DNA from: Jiangella asiatica
GTDB taxonomy: Bacteria; Actinomycetota; Actinomycetes; Jiangellales; Jiangellaceae
Direction of reading: 5' to 3'
NCBI RefSeq assembly: GCF_004349065.1
Contig: NZ_SMKZ01000039.1
Location: 1-63,419, forward strand
DNA: 63,419 nucleotides
Part shown: positions 9,136 through 20,900 of the stretch, piece after piece
Layout: every line of letters begins with the position of its first letter
Numbering within the stretch: position 1 is the first letter of the stretch
Notes under the pieces: generated by a model
Seen by the model: only the letters and a program-made list of their open reading frames with translations
Databases searched by the model: none
What the model was told of the DNA's origin: nothing
Position numbers and translations under genes: made by a program

Positions 9136-10146
9136 ATGCCCCTGGTGACACCGATCCGGAGTCGAGGCGCCCGGCGTGCCGCCGTCGCCGTCTCCGCCGT
9201 CGCCTTGGCCGCCGGTCCGGCCTGGCTGGCGGCCGGGCCGTCCGCGCCCGGTACGAAATCCGAGATCGCGGCCGTCTCCGACGACGGCGACACGGCGAGC
9301 CCGGTGCTGGAGGCGGTGGAGAACCTCGACCGGTCCGCCGCGTGGGCCGTCGTCGACCAGCTGCCGCTGGCGTTTGAGACCTACCACCCGCAGGGCCTGG
9401 CCCGCGTCGGCGACAAGCTGTACCTTTCCAGCGTCGAGGTCATCGAGCCGCCGGTGCGCTATCCCGAGCCCATCGACGGCTACGATCGCAGCCCCGGCCG
9501 CGGTGTGGGGCACCTGTTCGAGCTCGACCTGACCGGGCGGCTGCTGCGCCACATCACGCTCGGCGAGGGCACCATGTACCACCCGGGCGGCATCGACTTC
9601 GACGGCCGCGACCTGTGGGTCCCGGTCGCGGAGTACCGGCCGGACTCGCAGTCCCTCGTCTACAAGATCGACCCCCGCACGCTGACCGCACGCAAGGCGT
9701 TCCATGTCGACGACCACGTCGGCGGCGTCGTGCGCGACACCGACTCCGGTCTCGTGCACGGCGTGTCCTGGGGCTCGCGCACGTTCTACACCTGGACCGC
9801 CCGCGGCGTGCTTCGTGACGGTGTCGCCAACGAGAGCCACTACGTCGACTACCAGGACTGTGCCGCCGTCGGCACCGGCAGCGCCGTCTGCACCGGGCTG
9901 GTGGAGTACCGCAATCCCGACGGAGCCCGCTTCGACCTCGGCGGCATCGCCGTGGTCGACCTCGACGAAGGCACCGTCGGCCACGAGGTCCCGGTGACGC
10001 CGGTGTCGCCGAACCAGCACGTGGTCACCCGCAACCCCGTCCACCTCGAGGTCGACGGCGACGTCCTGCGCATGTGGGCCGCGCCCGACGACGGTGAGGA
10101 GCCCGGCGGGACGACGCTCATCGTGCTCGAGACCGCGGCGAGCTGA
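9136..10146 (+). CDS. Secreted propeller-like protein, probably DUF6454 family
   Basis: The 336-residue product has an N-terminal basic-hydrophobic signal peptide (RRAAVAVSAVALAAGPAWLAAG, cleavage likely after about residue 35). The mature part has repeated short blade-like motifs: HPQGLARVGDKLYLSSVE, GHLFELDLTGRLLRHI, HPGGIDFDGRDLWVPVAEY, YKIDPRTLTARKAF. This pattern suits a six-bladed propeller and resembles proteins annotated DUF6454; the family call is from memory and tentative. Two cysteines (DYQDCAAVG, AVCTG) may form a disulfide after export. GAGGAG upstream of ATG 9136 is a good ribosome binding site. No enzymatic residues can be assigned. It sits alone between the VIT transporter and the MetE-like gene. 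Confidence 0.7.
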   Translation: MPLVTPIRSRGARRAAVAVSAVALAAGPAWLAAGPSAPGTKSEIAAVSDDGDTASPVLEAVENLDRSAAWAVVDQLPLAFETYHPQGLARVGDKLYLSSVEVIEPPVRYPEPIDGYDRSPGRGVGHLFELDLTGRLLRHITLGEGTMYHPGGIDFDGRDLWVPVAEYRPDSQSLVYKIDPRTLTARKAFHVDDHVGGVVRDTDSGLVHGVSWGSRTFYTWTARGVLRDGVANESHYVDYQDCAAVGTGSAVCTGLVEYRNPDGARFDLGGIAVVDLDEGTVGHEVPVTPVSPNQHVVTRNPVHLEVDGDVLRMWAAPDDGEEPGGTTLIVLETAAS

Positions 10147-10161
10147 GCGTAGTCGATCCCC

Positions 10162-10167
10162 TAGAGT
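10162..10167 (+). promoter_or_regulatory. Probable -10 element of a leaderless promoter before the MetE-like gene
   Basis: TAGAGT ends seven bases before the GTG at 10175, leaving no room for a leader. This matches the leaderless arrangement seen also before the cysteine desulfurase and recQ. Confidence 0.4.
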
Positions 10168-10174
10168 CGGCGGC

Positions 10175-11185
10175 GTGGCATTTCCTTGGGCACCGGCGAC
10201 GGCGACGGGTGTCGGCTCACTGCCGTACGAGGACCGCGACGAGGCCGCCCGCGTGGTCGTCGGCGAGCTGCCGGACCTTCCGCACCTGCCGGAGCTGCCG
10301 GCCCGCGGCGCCGGCGCCGACCTCGTCGGCCGGGCCGCGACGCTGCTGGTCGACCTGCACGTCGACCTGCAGCCGTCCGGCTGGCGGCTGGTCGACCGGC
10401 CCGGCGGTGACGAGCGCCGGGCCCGGTCCGTGCTCGGCGCCGACCTCGACGCCCTCGAGGTCGCCGCGTACGGATACGAGGGACCGCTGAAGGTGCAGGT
10501 GACGGGGCCGCTGACGCTGGCGGCCACGGTGCAGCTGAACCGCGGCGACCGCGCCGTCGCCGACCACGGTGCCCGCCGCGACTTGGCGTCGTCGCTGGCC
10601 GAAGGGGTGCGCGCGCACGTCGCGGACGTGGCGAGGCGGGTGCCGGGCGCCACCGTCGTCCTCCAGCTCGACGAGCCGGGGCTGCCGGCCGTGCTGGCCG
10701 GATCGATCCCGACCATCAGCGGCATCGGCCGGCTGCGCTCGGTGGATGCCAGCGAGACCGAGGGGTTGCTGGCGACGGTGATCGCCGCGGCCGAGGTGCC
10801 CGTCGTCGTGCACAGCTGTGCCGCCGACGTCCCCGTGGAGCTGCTGCGCCGCGCCGGCGCCGTCGCCGCCTCCCTCGACGTGTCTCAGCTGGAGGGTGCC
10901 GTCCTCGACGAGCTCGCCGCGGCCGTGGACGCCGGGCTGGCGCTGTGGCCCGGGGTGGTTCCGGCACTGCGCCCGTCCACGCCGCCGTCGGACCGCGAGC
11001 TCGCCCAACGCATCGTCGGCCTGTGGCGGCGTCTGGACCAGGACCCGTCCGCCATGGCGCCGCGCACCGTCGTCACGCCGTCCTGCGGCCTCGCCGGCAC
11101 CGACCCGGACTGGGCTCGGCGCGCGTACGCCCTGGCCCGCGCCACCGCGCACGCCTTCGCCGACGTCACCGCCGAGTCCGGCTGA
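10175..11185 (+). CDS. MetE-like (cobalamin-independent methionine synthase fold) protein
   Basis: This 336-residue TIM-barrel protein starts VAFPWAPATATGVGSLPYED. It has the UROD/MetE signatures: VQVTGPLTLA, the QLDEPGLP loop, and the zinc-site-like HSCAADVP plus late TPSCGLAG. It is far shorter than MetE and lacks the N-terminal half, like the short homologue Rv3015c that also lies next to ligA in mycobacteria. It may transfer methyl groups to a thiol, but the real substrate is not known. The GTG start is supported by the family N-terminus (SLPY) and a -10-like TAGAGT seven bases upstream. It is followed by the toxin-antitoxin insertion. Confidence 0.8.
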   Translation: MAFPWAPATATGVGSLPYEDRDEAARVVVGELPDLPHLPELPARGAGADLVGRAATLLVDLHVDLQPSGWRLVDRPGGDERRARSVLGADLDALEVAAYGYEGPLKVQVTGPLTLAATVQLNRGDRAVADHGARRDLASSLAEGVRAHVADVARRVPGATVVLQLDEPGLPAVLAGSIPTISGIGRLRSVDASETEGLLATVIAAAEVPVVVHSCAADVPVELLRRAGAVAASLDVSQLEGAVLDELAAAVDAGLALWPGVVPALRPSTPPSDRELAQRIVGLWRRLDQDPSAMAPRTVVTPSCGLAGTDPDWARRAYALARATAHAFADVTAESG

Positions 11186-11245
11186 AGCACTGGCATGACG
11201 CAGTGAGCGACGGAGAAGACGTCACGGTCGCTGGACCGCATGTGT

Positions 11246-11265
11246 GTGTGCCATCCGTGGCACAC
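11246..11265. promoter_or_regulatory. Perfect palindrome in front of the DUF433/DUF5615 pair, likely autoregulatory operator
   Basis: GTGTGCCA-TCCG-TGGCACAC has 8-bp perfect arms (11246-11253 and 11258-11265) and ends seven bases before the antitoxin GTG. Position over the promoter and next to a toxin-antitoxin operon is the classical place for antitoxin binding. Confidence 0.6.
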
Positions 11266-11272
11266 TGAAGGT

Positions 11273-11506
11273 GTGAACGGCTTCGATCGAATCACCATCG
11301 AGCCAGGCAAGATGGGTGGCCAGCCCTGCATCCGCGGGCATCGCCTCACCGTCGAGCACCTGCTTCGGCTGATTGGCGCGGGCTGGTCGCTGGAGCAGGT
11401 CCAAGAGGAATTCCCGTTCATCGAGGCGGCCGACCTCCAGCAAGCCATCGCCTACGCCTCGTTCTCCGTGCGTGAGTTCCACTTGCCGGTGAAACAGTCT
11501 GCATGA
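11273..11506 (+). CDS. DUF433-family antitoxin
   Basis: The 77-residue product has the family core RITIEPGKMGGQPCIRGHRLTVEHLLRL and ends with PFIEAADLQQAIAYA. DUF433 proteins carry a helix-turn-helix-like fold and act as antitoxins beside PIN-like nucleases. It overlaps the DUF5615 gene by four bases (ATGA), which couples their translation. GTG 11273 is chosen because it begins the family N-terminus; the nearby AAGG is closer than usual. The strong palindrome immediately upstream suggests the protein represses its own promoter. The pair interrupts the conserved metE-like/ligA neighbourhood, so it is probably a horizontally acquired module. Confidence 0.85.
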   Translation: MNGFDRITIEPGKMGGQPCIRGHRLTVEHLLRLIGAGWSLEQVQEEFPFIEAADLQQAIAYASFSVREFHLPVKQSA

Positions 11507-11898
11507 AGTTCCTGCTGGACGAGAACATCTCGCATCGGCTCTGCCCCTCCTTGAAAGCCGCGGGCCATGACGCCGTTCACGTCAGCGAGATCGGGCTGGC
11601 CAGCACGGACGACAGCGTCATCGTCGCTCGTGCATTGGCAGATGGCAGTGTCGTCGTGTCATGTGATCATGACTTCGTCCAGTTGCTTTATGCGTCCGGG
11701 GCAAGCATGCCGTCACTTCTGTTGACGCGCGAGGTGGACACCTTGACCTCGACGGAGCTCGCCGAGCTCATCTGTCCGCGTTGTCGCGCGAGCTCACGGA
11801 ATTCCTGGATGCCGGGGCCGATCGCGACGCTCACTCCGGACCGCGTTCGAGTTCGTCCACTTCCGCTCAGACCGATCACGAGCGGAACGACACGGTGA
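11503..11898 (+). CDS. DUF5615 PIN-like toxin with an internal out-of-frame patch
   Basis: The product begins MKFLLDENISHRL, with the acidic D-E of the PIN-like nuclease domain, and has SCDHDFVQL as the second acidic cluster. The C-terminus IATLTPDRVRVRPLP is the usual family end. Between them, residues about 90-105 read CPRCRASSRNSWMPGP, unlike the family, whereas the 0-frame of the same bases (11772-11819) reads LSALSRELTEFLDAGA, which fits perfectly. This implies a one-base loss near 11771 and a compensating one-base gain near 11815-11817. The protein stays 131 residues, but an interior helix is replaced. Toxicity may therefore be lost or altered. Confidence 0.75.
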   Translation: MKFLLDENISHRLCPSLKAAGHDAVHVSEIGLASTDDSVIVARALADGSVVVSCDHDFVQLLYASGASMPSLLLTREVDTLTSTELAELICPRCRASSRNSWMPGPIATLTPDRVRVRPLPLRPITSGTTR

Positions 11899-14199
<2,301 letters not shown>

Positions 14200-14327
14200 A
14201 CCCCCAGTCGACCGGCCGGTGGCCGGGGTACGGTCCCGCCACATCACCAGGCGTTCCCGCCGTCCACCAGGCCTGCAACCATGGTGAAGCGCACACGATC
14301 CTCGTGATGAGCGTGTGCTGACATGCG

Positions 14328-14358
14328 CGAAGGGTCCGGCATGATGCCGAACCCTTCG
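14328..14358 (+). terminator. Hairpin after ligA
   Basis: CGAAGGGT (14328-14335) pairs with ACCCTTCG (14351-14358), and an inner CGGCAT/ATGCCG stem continues the helix, leaving a tiny loop. There is no T-run; it is the only strong structure in the 250 bases after ligA and could end either strand. Confidence 0.55.
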
Positions 14359-14449
14359 TGTCCAGAAGACTCGTCGCCGCCCGGTGGGCGGCTGGCGAGC
14401 TGCTTGCTGGAAACCGGAGACCGGAGGCGCCAGCGGACCGCCGCGGGCT

Positions 14450-14566
14450 TCAGGCCCGGGGCGAGAACCGACCGGCGATGGCCGCGTGCGCCTGGACTCG
14501 CAGCCTTGCGAGGTACCAGCCGGCGCGCAGCCGATTGAGGTATCTCCGACCGTGATCACGACTCAT
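14450..14566 (-). CDS. Possible small basic protein, 38 residues
   Basis: The frame starts MSRDHGRRYLNRLRAGWYL and ends FSPRA. It has many Arg residues (net strongly positive), one Trp and a possible amphipathic helix. A GAGGA sequence sits a few bases before the ATG at 14566. No homologue is recognised and the region could equally be non-coding; it is listed because start, ribosome binding site and length look deliberate. Confidence 0.25.
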   Translation of the reverse strand: MSRDHGRRYLNRLRAGWYLARLRVQAHAAIAGRFSPRA

Positions 14567-14891
14567 GAGGGTCCTCTTTCGCTACTTCGAGGTTCCGACG
14601 AGCCGTCTCACGACCACTCGGGAACCAGACGACGTGCCGGTGCCCCGAGTGGGACTCCAGTGTTGAGTTGTCCTTCCATGATCGTTCCGCTCGCGGAGGT
14701 GGTCAAGCGCTTCGTCCGTATGCGTGGTATAACCGGTTTGAGCTGCTGGTTCACCGGCCCGAAAAGGCGGTCGGGAGGGTCTGGCGCAGCGGCGCGCCTG
14801 GTGGATGTGCCGGTGGCGGCGACGACGGAGCTCATGGACCCGGCCGTCGCGGCGGCGCTGGTGTCGCCGGACTCCGAGGTGGCCTGAGCCG
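14567..14891. other. Stretch without a supported gene
   Basis: Both strands are open over much of this stretch with high third-position GC. A minus-strand frame would start at GTG 14895 with a 4-base overlap with the LuxR-type gene stop, and a plus-strand frame ends ELMDPAVAAALVSPDSEVA near 14887. Neither has a recognised domain, and they contradict each other, so neither is called. Confidence 0.4.
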
Positions 14892-17804
14892 TCACCCGGC
14901 AGCGAGCCGGGGCGCGAGCTCTGCTCGTGAGCTGCAGCCGAGCTTGCGCAGAACGCTGGAGACGTGGCTCTCGACGGTGCGCGGCGACAGGAACAGGTCG
15001 GCGGCGATCTCACGGTTGGTGCGTCCCGCCGCGGCCAGGACGGCGACCTGCCGTTCGCGGGAGGAGAGGCCGTCGCCGAGCGCCCGGCGCCCGCCCCGCC
15101 ACGGGTAGGGCACCGGGACGCCGTAGCGCCGCATGGTGCGGCTGACGCGGGCGATGTCGCGGGCGGCCCGCAGCTCGCCGTAGTCGCGCAGAGCCTGCTC
15201 CAGCAGCGCGGGGCCGTCGGCTCGGCCGTGGTCACACCGCCAGGCGCCGAGCCGTTCGCTGGCCTGGGCCGCCTCGTACCGCAGGCCCGCCTCGTCGAGG
15301 ATGCCGCGGGCCGACGACAGCAACGTGTGCGCCCGTGGCTCGTCACCGGCGGCCCGGGCGATGATCGCCTCGCACCCGCGCAACGCCGCCCGCGCGCGCG
15401 GCGCGTCGACCTGCCCGAGGTGCGCGGCCAGCTCCCCGACGAGCGGGGCGGCCGCGGCGACGTCGCCGAGCCTGGCCCGCGCCTCGGTCAGGCACAGCAC
15501 GGCATCGGCCGCCCACACCCAGATTCCCTTGTCGCGCGCGTGCCCGACGGCGGCCGCGGCCTGCTCCGCGGCGCCGGTCGCGTCGTCGAGCTCGAGCAGC
15601 AGCTGGGCCAGTGCGGTCCGGGCGGGCAGGAGGGGCAGGATGGCGCCGACCTGCTCGCTGGCGTCGGCGACCCCGCGCAACCGCTCCAACGCCTCCGTCG
15701 TGTTGCCGGCCGAGGCGAGCATGGTGCCGTGGAGCAACTGGCCGTCCAGCGACGCCGCGCCGTACGACGACGGCTCCAGCGCCAGGTCGCTGGCTCGCTC
15801 GGCCAGCCCGGACCAGCGGCCGGCCGCGTGGTCGACCCGCGCCGCCACCAGGTCGATGATCTCGGTGACTCGCAGGTACTCGGCACGATCCGCGACCTGC
15901 CGCCCCTCGGCCAGCAGGACCTCGGCGCGCCGGACGTGGCCGACGAGCAGCGCGCCCTGCGCCCAGTTGACGCAGGCGCGCGCGTGCTCGCGCGGGTTGG
16001 CGAGCAGCGCGTCGTCCTGGCGCATCTGGTCGACGAGCCGCCAGCCGGCCGGGTCGCCCTGCTCCAGCAGCAGTGATGCCCGGGCGATCCGGGCGGCGAG
16101 CTCGACGACGGGGGATGCGCTGCGGCGCGCGGCCCGCTCGGCCTCGTCGCAGCGCTCCGCGTGCTCGCCGACGGTGCGGCCGACCACGGTGGCCGGCGCC
16201 GCCAGCACCGCCAGCGCCCGGGCGAGCAGCGCGGGCTGCTCCTCGAGGTCGGCGACGGCGCGCTCGATCTCGCCGTACCCGTCGCGGGCGAGGCCCTGCT
16301 GGCGCAGCAGCCTCCCCAGCGCGAAGCGCAGCTCGCCACGGACCGACGGCGCCAGCCCGGTGGTCGCCAGCACGCGCTCGAGGACGGGTACCGCCTCGGA
16401 CTGGGCCAGCCCGTCGACGGCGGCCCGGCCCAGCTTTGCGGCCAGCCGCAGCCGGACGTCGAGCGGTACGTGGGCCGGAGCCGTCGCTTGGAGCAGGAAC
16501 CGCGCGGCGGCGGCGTCGTCGCCGTGCCGTGTGGCGTGGTCGGCCGCCAGCTCGGCGTAGCGCACGAAGTCGGGCGTGCTGCCGGCGCGGTGGTAGTGGT
16601 GGGCGAGGCGGGCCAGGGGACGGGGCCCACCGCGTCCCTCGATGGTCTCGGCGATCGAGCGGTGCAGCCAGCGCCGCGTCGGCGCCGGCACCGCCTCGTA
16701 GACGATCTGCCGGGCGAGGTCGTGACGGAAGCGGCACTCCCCGTCCTGGTCGTGCAGCAACCCGGCAGCCTGCGCGGCGCCCAGCGCGGCCGCGACCCGC
16801 GCGGCGGTGACCTGCTCGGTGCCGCGGCAGACCACCTCGGCGACCAGGGCGGCGTCGACGGTGTGTCCGGCGACGGCCGCCACGGCCAGGACCTCGCGCG
16901 CCACCGGGTCGAGCCCGGCCTGCCGCTCCAGGACGACGTCGCGCAGCGCGGTCGGCACGTCGAGGTCGTCCAGGACGTCCGCCCGGCGCGGGATGTCGGT
17001 CGACGGGAATCGCTCGAGCAGAGTCCGCAGAACCTCTTCGACGACGAACGGGATGCCGCCGGACTTGTCGAACAGGACCGCGGCGATCGGCTCCGGGACG
17101 TCGGCATCCAGGATCCGGCCGGCCAGCTCGCGCACCTCGTCGGCGGCGAGCGGCGTGAGGTGGACGGTCCGCGCCGGGCCGCCCGGGGCGCGGGCGAACG
17201 CCTCGCGGATCGGGAGCGGGCCGGACTCGCTGCGCGCCGTGAGCAGGACGGAGAGGTCCGGCGGCTGGTGGGCGGCCAGGAACGTCAGGTAGTCGAAGGT
17301 GCCGAGGTCAGCCCAGTGCGCGTCTTCGATGACCAGGACGGCCGGGCCCAGGTGCGCCAGCAGTTCGGTGGCGGCGCGGAAGACCCGGTGCCGCGCCGCG
17401 CGCTGGTCGGCCAGCGCCGGCGGGGCGGGCGGCAGCTGCTCGGCGATCTCGGGCAGCAGCGGCGCCAGCGCCCCCGCGACCGCGTTGAGCCCGGCCGGGT
17501 CGAACCGGCCGGCATGGTGCCGGATCGCGTCGAGCACCGGGCCGAGGGGGAACGGCTCGCGCAGGTTCTCACAGTGGCCGACGAGGACCTGCCGGCCGTC
17601 GATGGCGCCCTCGGCGCCGACGAGCTCACCCACCAGGCGGCTCTTGCCGATGCCCGCCTCACCGACGATCACGACCCGCGACGGCGGTGACGTGGCGGCC
17701 GCGCGGACGAGGGCGAGCTCGTGGTCGCGGCCCACCAGCACCGGCGACACGCAGCTCGGCGTCTCCGCTGGGGCCGGATCGTCGAGTATGGCGCCTTCTC
17801 CCAT
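14892..17804 (-). CDS. Large AAA-type LuxR-family regulator (LAL/MalT-like)
   Basis: A 970-residue ATP-binding regulator. Residues about 20-200 form an AAA/STAND ATPase: Walker A GEAGIGKS and Walker B AVLVIEDAHWAD. The middle 500 residues are alpha-helical TPR-like repeats that usually bind a partner or ligand. The C-terminus is a LuxR helix-turn-helix, GLSSRERQVAVLAAAGRTNREIA followed by FLSPRTVESHVSSVLRKL. It is divergent from the secreted subtilase at 17986, with 181 bases between the starts, so control of that gene is a reasonable inference. No dominant operator palindrome was seen there. Start is at 17804; earlier residues lack homology support. Confidence 0.88.
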   Translation of the reverse strand: MGEGAILDDPAPAETPSCVSPVLVGRDHELALVRAAATSPPSRVVIVGEAGIGKSRLVGELVGAEGAIDGRQVLVGHCENLREPFPLGPVLDAIRHHAGRFDPAGLNAVAGALAPLLPEIAEQLPPAPPALADQRAARHRVFRAATELLAHLGPAVLVIEDAHWADLGTFDYLTFLAAHQPPDLSVLLTARSESGPLPIREAFARAPGGPARTVHLTPLAADEVRELAGRILDADVPEPIAAVLFDKSGGIPFVVEEVLRTLLERFPSTDIPRRADVLDDLDVPTALRDVVLERQAGLDPVAREVLAVAAVAGHTVDAALVAEVVCRGTEQVTAARVAAALGAAQAAGLLHDQDGECRFRHDLARQIVYEAVPAPTRRWLHRSIAETIEGRGGPRPLARLAHHYHRAGSTPDFVRYAELAADHATRHGDDAAAARFLLQATAPAHVPLDVRLRLAAKLGRAAVDGLAQSEAVPVLERVLATTGLAPSVRGELRFALGRLLRQQGLARDGYGEIERAVADLEEQPALLARALAVLAAPATVVGRTVGEHAERCDEAERAARRSASPVVELAARIARASLLLEQGDPAGWRLVDQMRQDDALLANPREHARACVNWAQGALLVGHVRRAEVLLAEGRQVADRAEYLRVTEIIDLVAARVDHAAGRWSGLAERASDLALEPSSYGAASLDGQLLHGTMLASAGNTTEALERLRGVADASEQVGAILPLLPARTALAQLLLELDDATGAAEQAAAAVGHARDKGIWVWAADAVLCLTEARARLGDVAAAAPLVGELAAHLGQVDAPRARAALRGCEAIIARAAGDEPRAHTLLSSARGILDEAGLRYEAAQASERLGAWRCDHGRADGPALLEQALRDYGELRAARDIARVSRTMRRYGVPVPYPWRGGRRALGDGLSSRERQVAVLAAAGRTNREIAADLFLSPRTVESHVSSVLRKLGCSSRAELAPRLAAG

Positions 17805-17985
17805 CCGCCGGCGGCGCCGTCAGGTACCGGTCCCGGGCTCCGATGCGGCAAAAGTCAGTGTAGGTCACGGATGTGCCGGTCGGATTCGCGTCGCTACGGT
17901 GCCAGCCATTCGCGGGGGCAGGCGCCAGATCGGGCGTCATCGCGCGCCGGACCAGGCGTGCGCGGCGCGACGAAAGGGAGACCCG

Positions 17986-20900
17986 ATGCACCGACCGGCA
18001 GAATCGACGCGACGACGAAGGTCCGGACGGCTGGCGGCTGCCATGGTGGCCGCCACCAGCGTCACCGCGACCGGCGTCGCGGTCCTCGTGCCGAGCGGCA
18101 GCGCCGCCGCGCCTGACGATGAGACCACCAGCACGTACATCGTCCAGATGACCCTGGACCCGGTCGCGACCTACGACGGCGACGTCGACGACCTGGCCGC
18201 CACCCGCGTCGGGCCGGACGAGACGATCGACCCCGAGGCGCCCGAGGTGCTCGAGTACACCGATCACCTGCAGGAACAGCACCGTGACGCCTTGGCGGAC
18301 GTCGACGGCGGCGAGCCGCTGTACGACTACGTGTACGCGTTCGACGGTTTCGCCGCCGAGCTCACCGAGGCCCAGGCCGCCGACCTGGCCGCCCGGCCGG
18401 ACGTGGTCGCCGTCACCGAGGACGAGAAGGTCGAGGTCGACACGTCGTCCACACCGTCGTTCCTGGGGCTGGACGAGCCGGGCGGGCTGTGGGAGCAGTT
18501 GGGCGGCGCGGCGGGCTCGCTGCGTGAGCCCGGCGCCGGCGAGGACATCGTCATCGGCGTCATCGACTCCGGCATCTGGCCGGAGAGCCGCAGCTTCTCC
18601 GACCGTGACGAGCGTGGCCGGCGCACCTACGCGGGCCGGCCGTTCGGCTTCCGCGGCGACTGCGACGCCGCGGCTGCCGCCGTCGACGACTCGTGGAAGG
18701 CGAGCCTGTGCACGCCGAAGCTGATCGCGGCCCAGCATTTCAACGCCGGCTGGGGCGGCGATGAGGCCATCGCCGAGCAGCTGCCGTGGGAGTTCCTGTC
18801 GCCGCGCGACTACAACGGGCACGGCACCCACACCGCGTCGACGGCAGGCGGCAACCACGGAGTCGCCGCCACCGGCGCCGCTGCCGCCTTCGGCACGATC
18901 AGCGGGATCGCGCCGCGTGCCAGCATCGCCGCCTACAAGGCGCTCTGGTCGACCGAGGACGCATCGACGGCGCAGGGCTATCCCTCGGACCTGGTGGCCG
19001 CGGTGGACCAGGCGGTCGCCGACGGCGTCGACGTCATCAACTACTCGGTGTCGGGCACGACCGGCAACCTCCTCGACCCGGTCGAGATCGCGTTCATGAA
19101 CGCCGCCGACGCCGGGATCTTCGTCGCCGCGTCCGCCGGCAACAGCGGACCGGCTGCCGGCACCGTCGCGCACCCCAGTCCGTGGATCACCACTGTCGCC
19201 GCCGGCACGCACGACCGGGATCCGGTTGGCTCGGCGACCCTGGGTGACGGCTCGCGGTACAGCGGAGCCTCGCTCGCGGCCACGGCGGCCGGCCCCGCAC
19301 CACTGGTCGACTCCGCCACCGTCGGCCTTCCCGACGCCGACCCGACGCTCGTGGCCCAGTGCTATGCCGCGGTGGACAACGGCGGCGTTCCGGTGCTCGA
19401 CCCGGCCTCGGTCGCCGGCAAGATCGTGCTGTGCGACCGAGGCGTCACCCCGCGCGTCAACAAGAGCCGGGCGGTGGCCGAGGCGGGGGGCATCGGCATG
19501 ATCCTCGTCAACACCGACGAGAACTCGCTCAACGCCGACTTCCACTCGGTCCCGACCGTGCACCTCGCCGAGACCGACCGAGCGGCGCTCAAGGCCTACG
19601 CCGCCACCGAGGGCGCGACAGCGACCGTGAACGTCGCGACCGTCGGCGACGACGCGCCGGCGCCGTACACCGCGGCGTTCTCCTCCCGCGGCCCGACGCA
19701 GGCCGGCGGGGGCAACCTGCTCAAGCCCGATCTCATGGCGCCGGGCCAGGACATCCTGGCGGCGGTCGCACCGCCCGGGTTCAACGGCGCCGGCTTCGGC
19801 CTCGCCAGCGGCACGTCGATGTCCGCACCGCACGTGGCCGGGCTGGCTGCTCTGCTCGCCGACCAGCACCCGGACTGGTCGCCGATGATGATCAAGTCGG
19901 CCCTGATGACCACCGGCTCCGACGTCCTCGACGGGGACGCCACCGACCCGGCGGTGATCTTCAGCCAGGGCGCCGGGCACGTCCAGCCGACCGGCGCCGC
20001 CGATCCCGGGCTGGTCTACGACAACGACGTGAACGACTGGCTGGCCTTCCTGTGCGGCACCACCCAGGGCGTGGAGGAGGCCGCCTGCGACGCGCTGGTG
20101 GAGGACGGCCATTCACTCGACCCGAGCGACCTCAACACCCCCTCGATCGCGGTCGACCGGGTGTCCAGGAGTCAGACCGTCACCCGCGAAGTCACCAACG
20201 TCGGCGACACCGCGGCCACCTACACGGCGTCGACAACCGGCCTGGACGGCATCGACGTCACCGTCAGCCCGAGCACGCTCACCCTCGCGCCGGGTGAGAC
20301 CGCGTCGTTCACCGTGACCTTCGAGTACGCCGGAGCGTCGGTCAACGCCACCCTCGGCGGGTACCTGACCTGGACCGACGGCAGTCACGACGTCCGCTCG
20401 CCGATCGTGCTGCGGGCCGGCGACGAGGACTGGGAGGCCAGGTACGACGGGCCGAGCAACTTCTTCGGATTCGCCGCCGACTCCGGCCAGGAAACGCTGC
20501 TCAGCCCGGACGGCGACCGGCTGTTCGTCGCGGGCAACAGCCAGCCGCCCATCCCCGGGACGCTGCGGCCGGACTACGTGACCGCCGCGTACGACCCGGT
20601 CACCGGCGAGCAGCTGTGGGCCGTCCGCTACGACGGGCCCGCCCAGGGCTCCGACGAGCTGGCCGCGATGGCGCTCAGCCCCGACGGCGCCACCGTCTAC
20701 GTCACCGGCAGCAGCGCCGGCGTCGAGACCGGCTGGGACTTCACCACCATCGCCTATGACGCCGCCACCGGCGAGCAGCTGTGGCTGGCCCGCCACGACG
20801 GCCCGGGCAGCGAGACCGACTCCGCGGCCGACCTGGTCGTGAGCCCGGACGGGGCGACGGTCTACATCACCGGCAGCAGCAACATGGCACCTCAGGAGTC

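Noticed and set aside
14582-15346. Frame on the minus strand containing fragments that look helix-turn-helix-like
   Set aside because: It lies out of frame with the LuxR-type regulator, whose own frame has the correct helix-turn-helix.
17659-20112. Long antisense frame opposite the first subtilase
   Set aside because: The sense strand carries the complete catalytic triad and signal peptide; the antisense has no domain and only mirrors codon bias.
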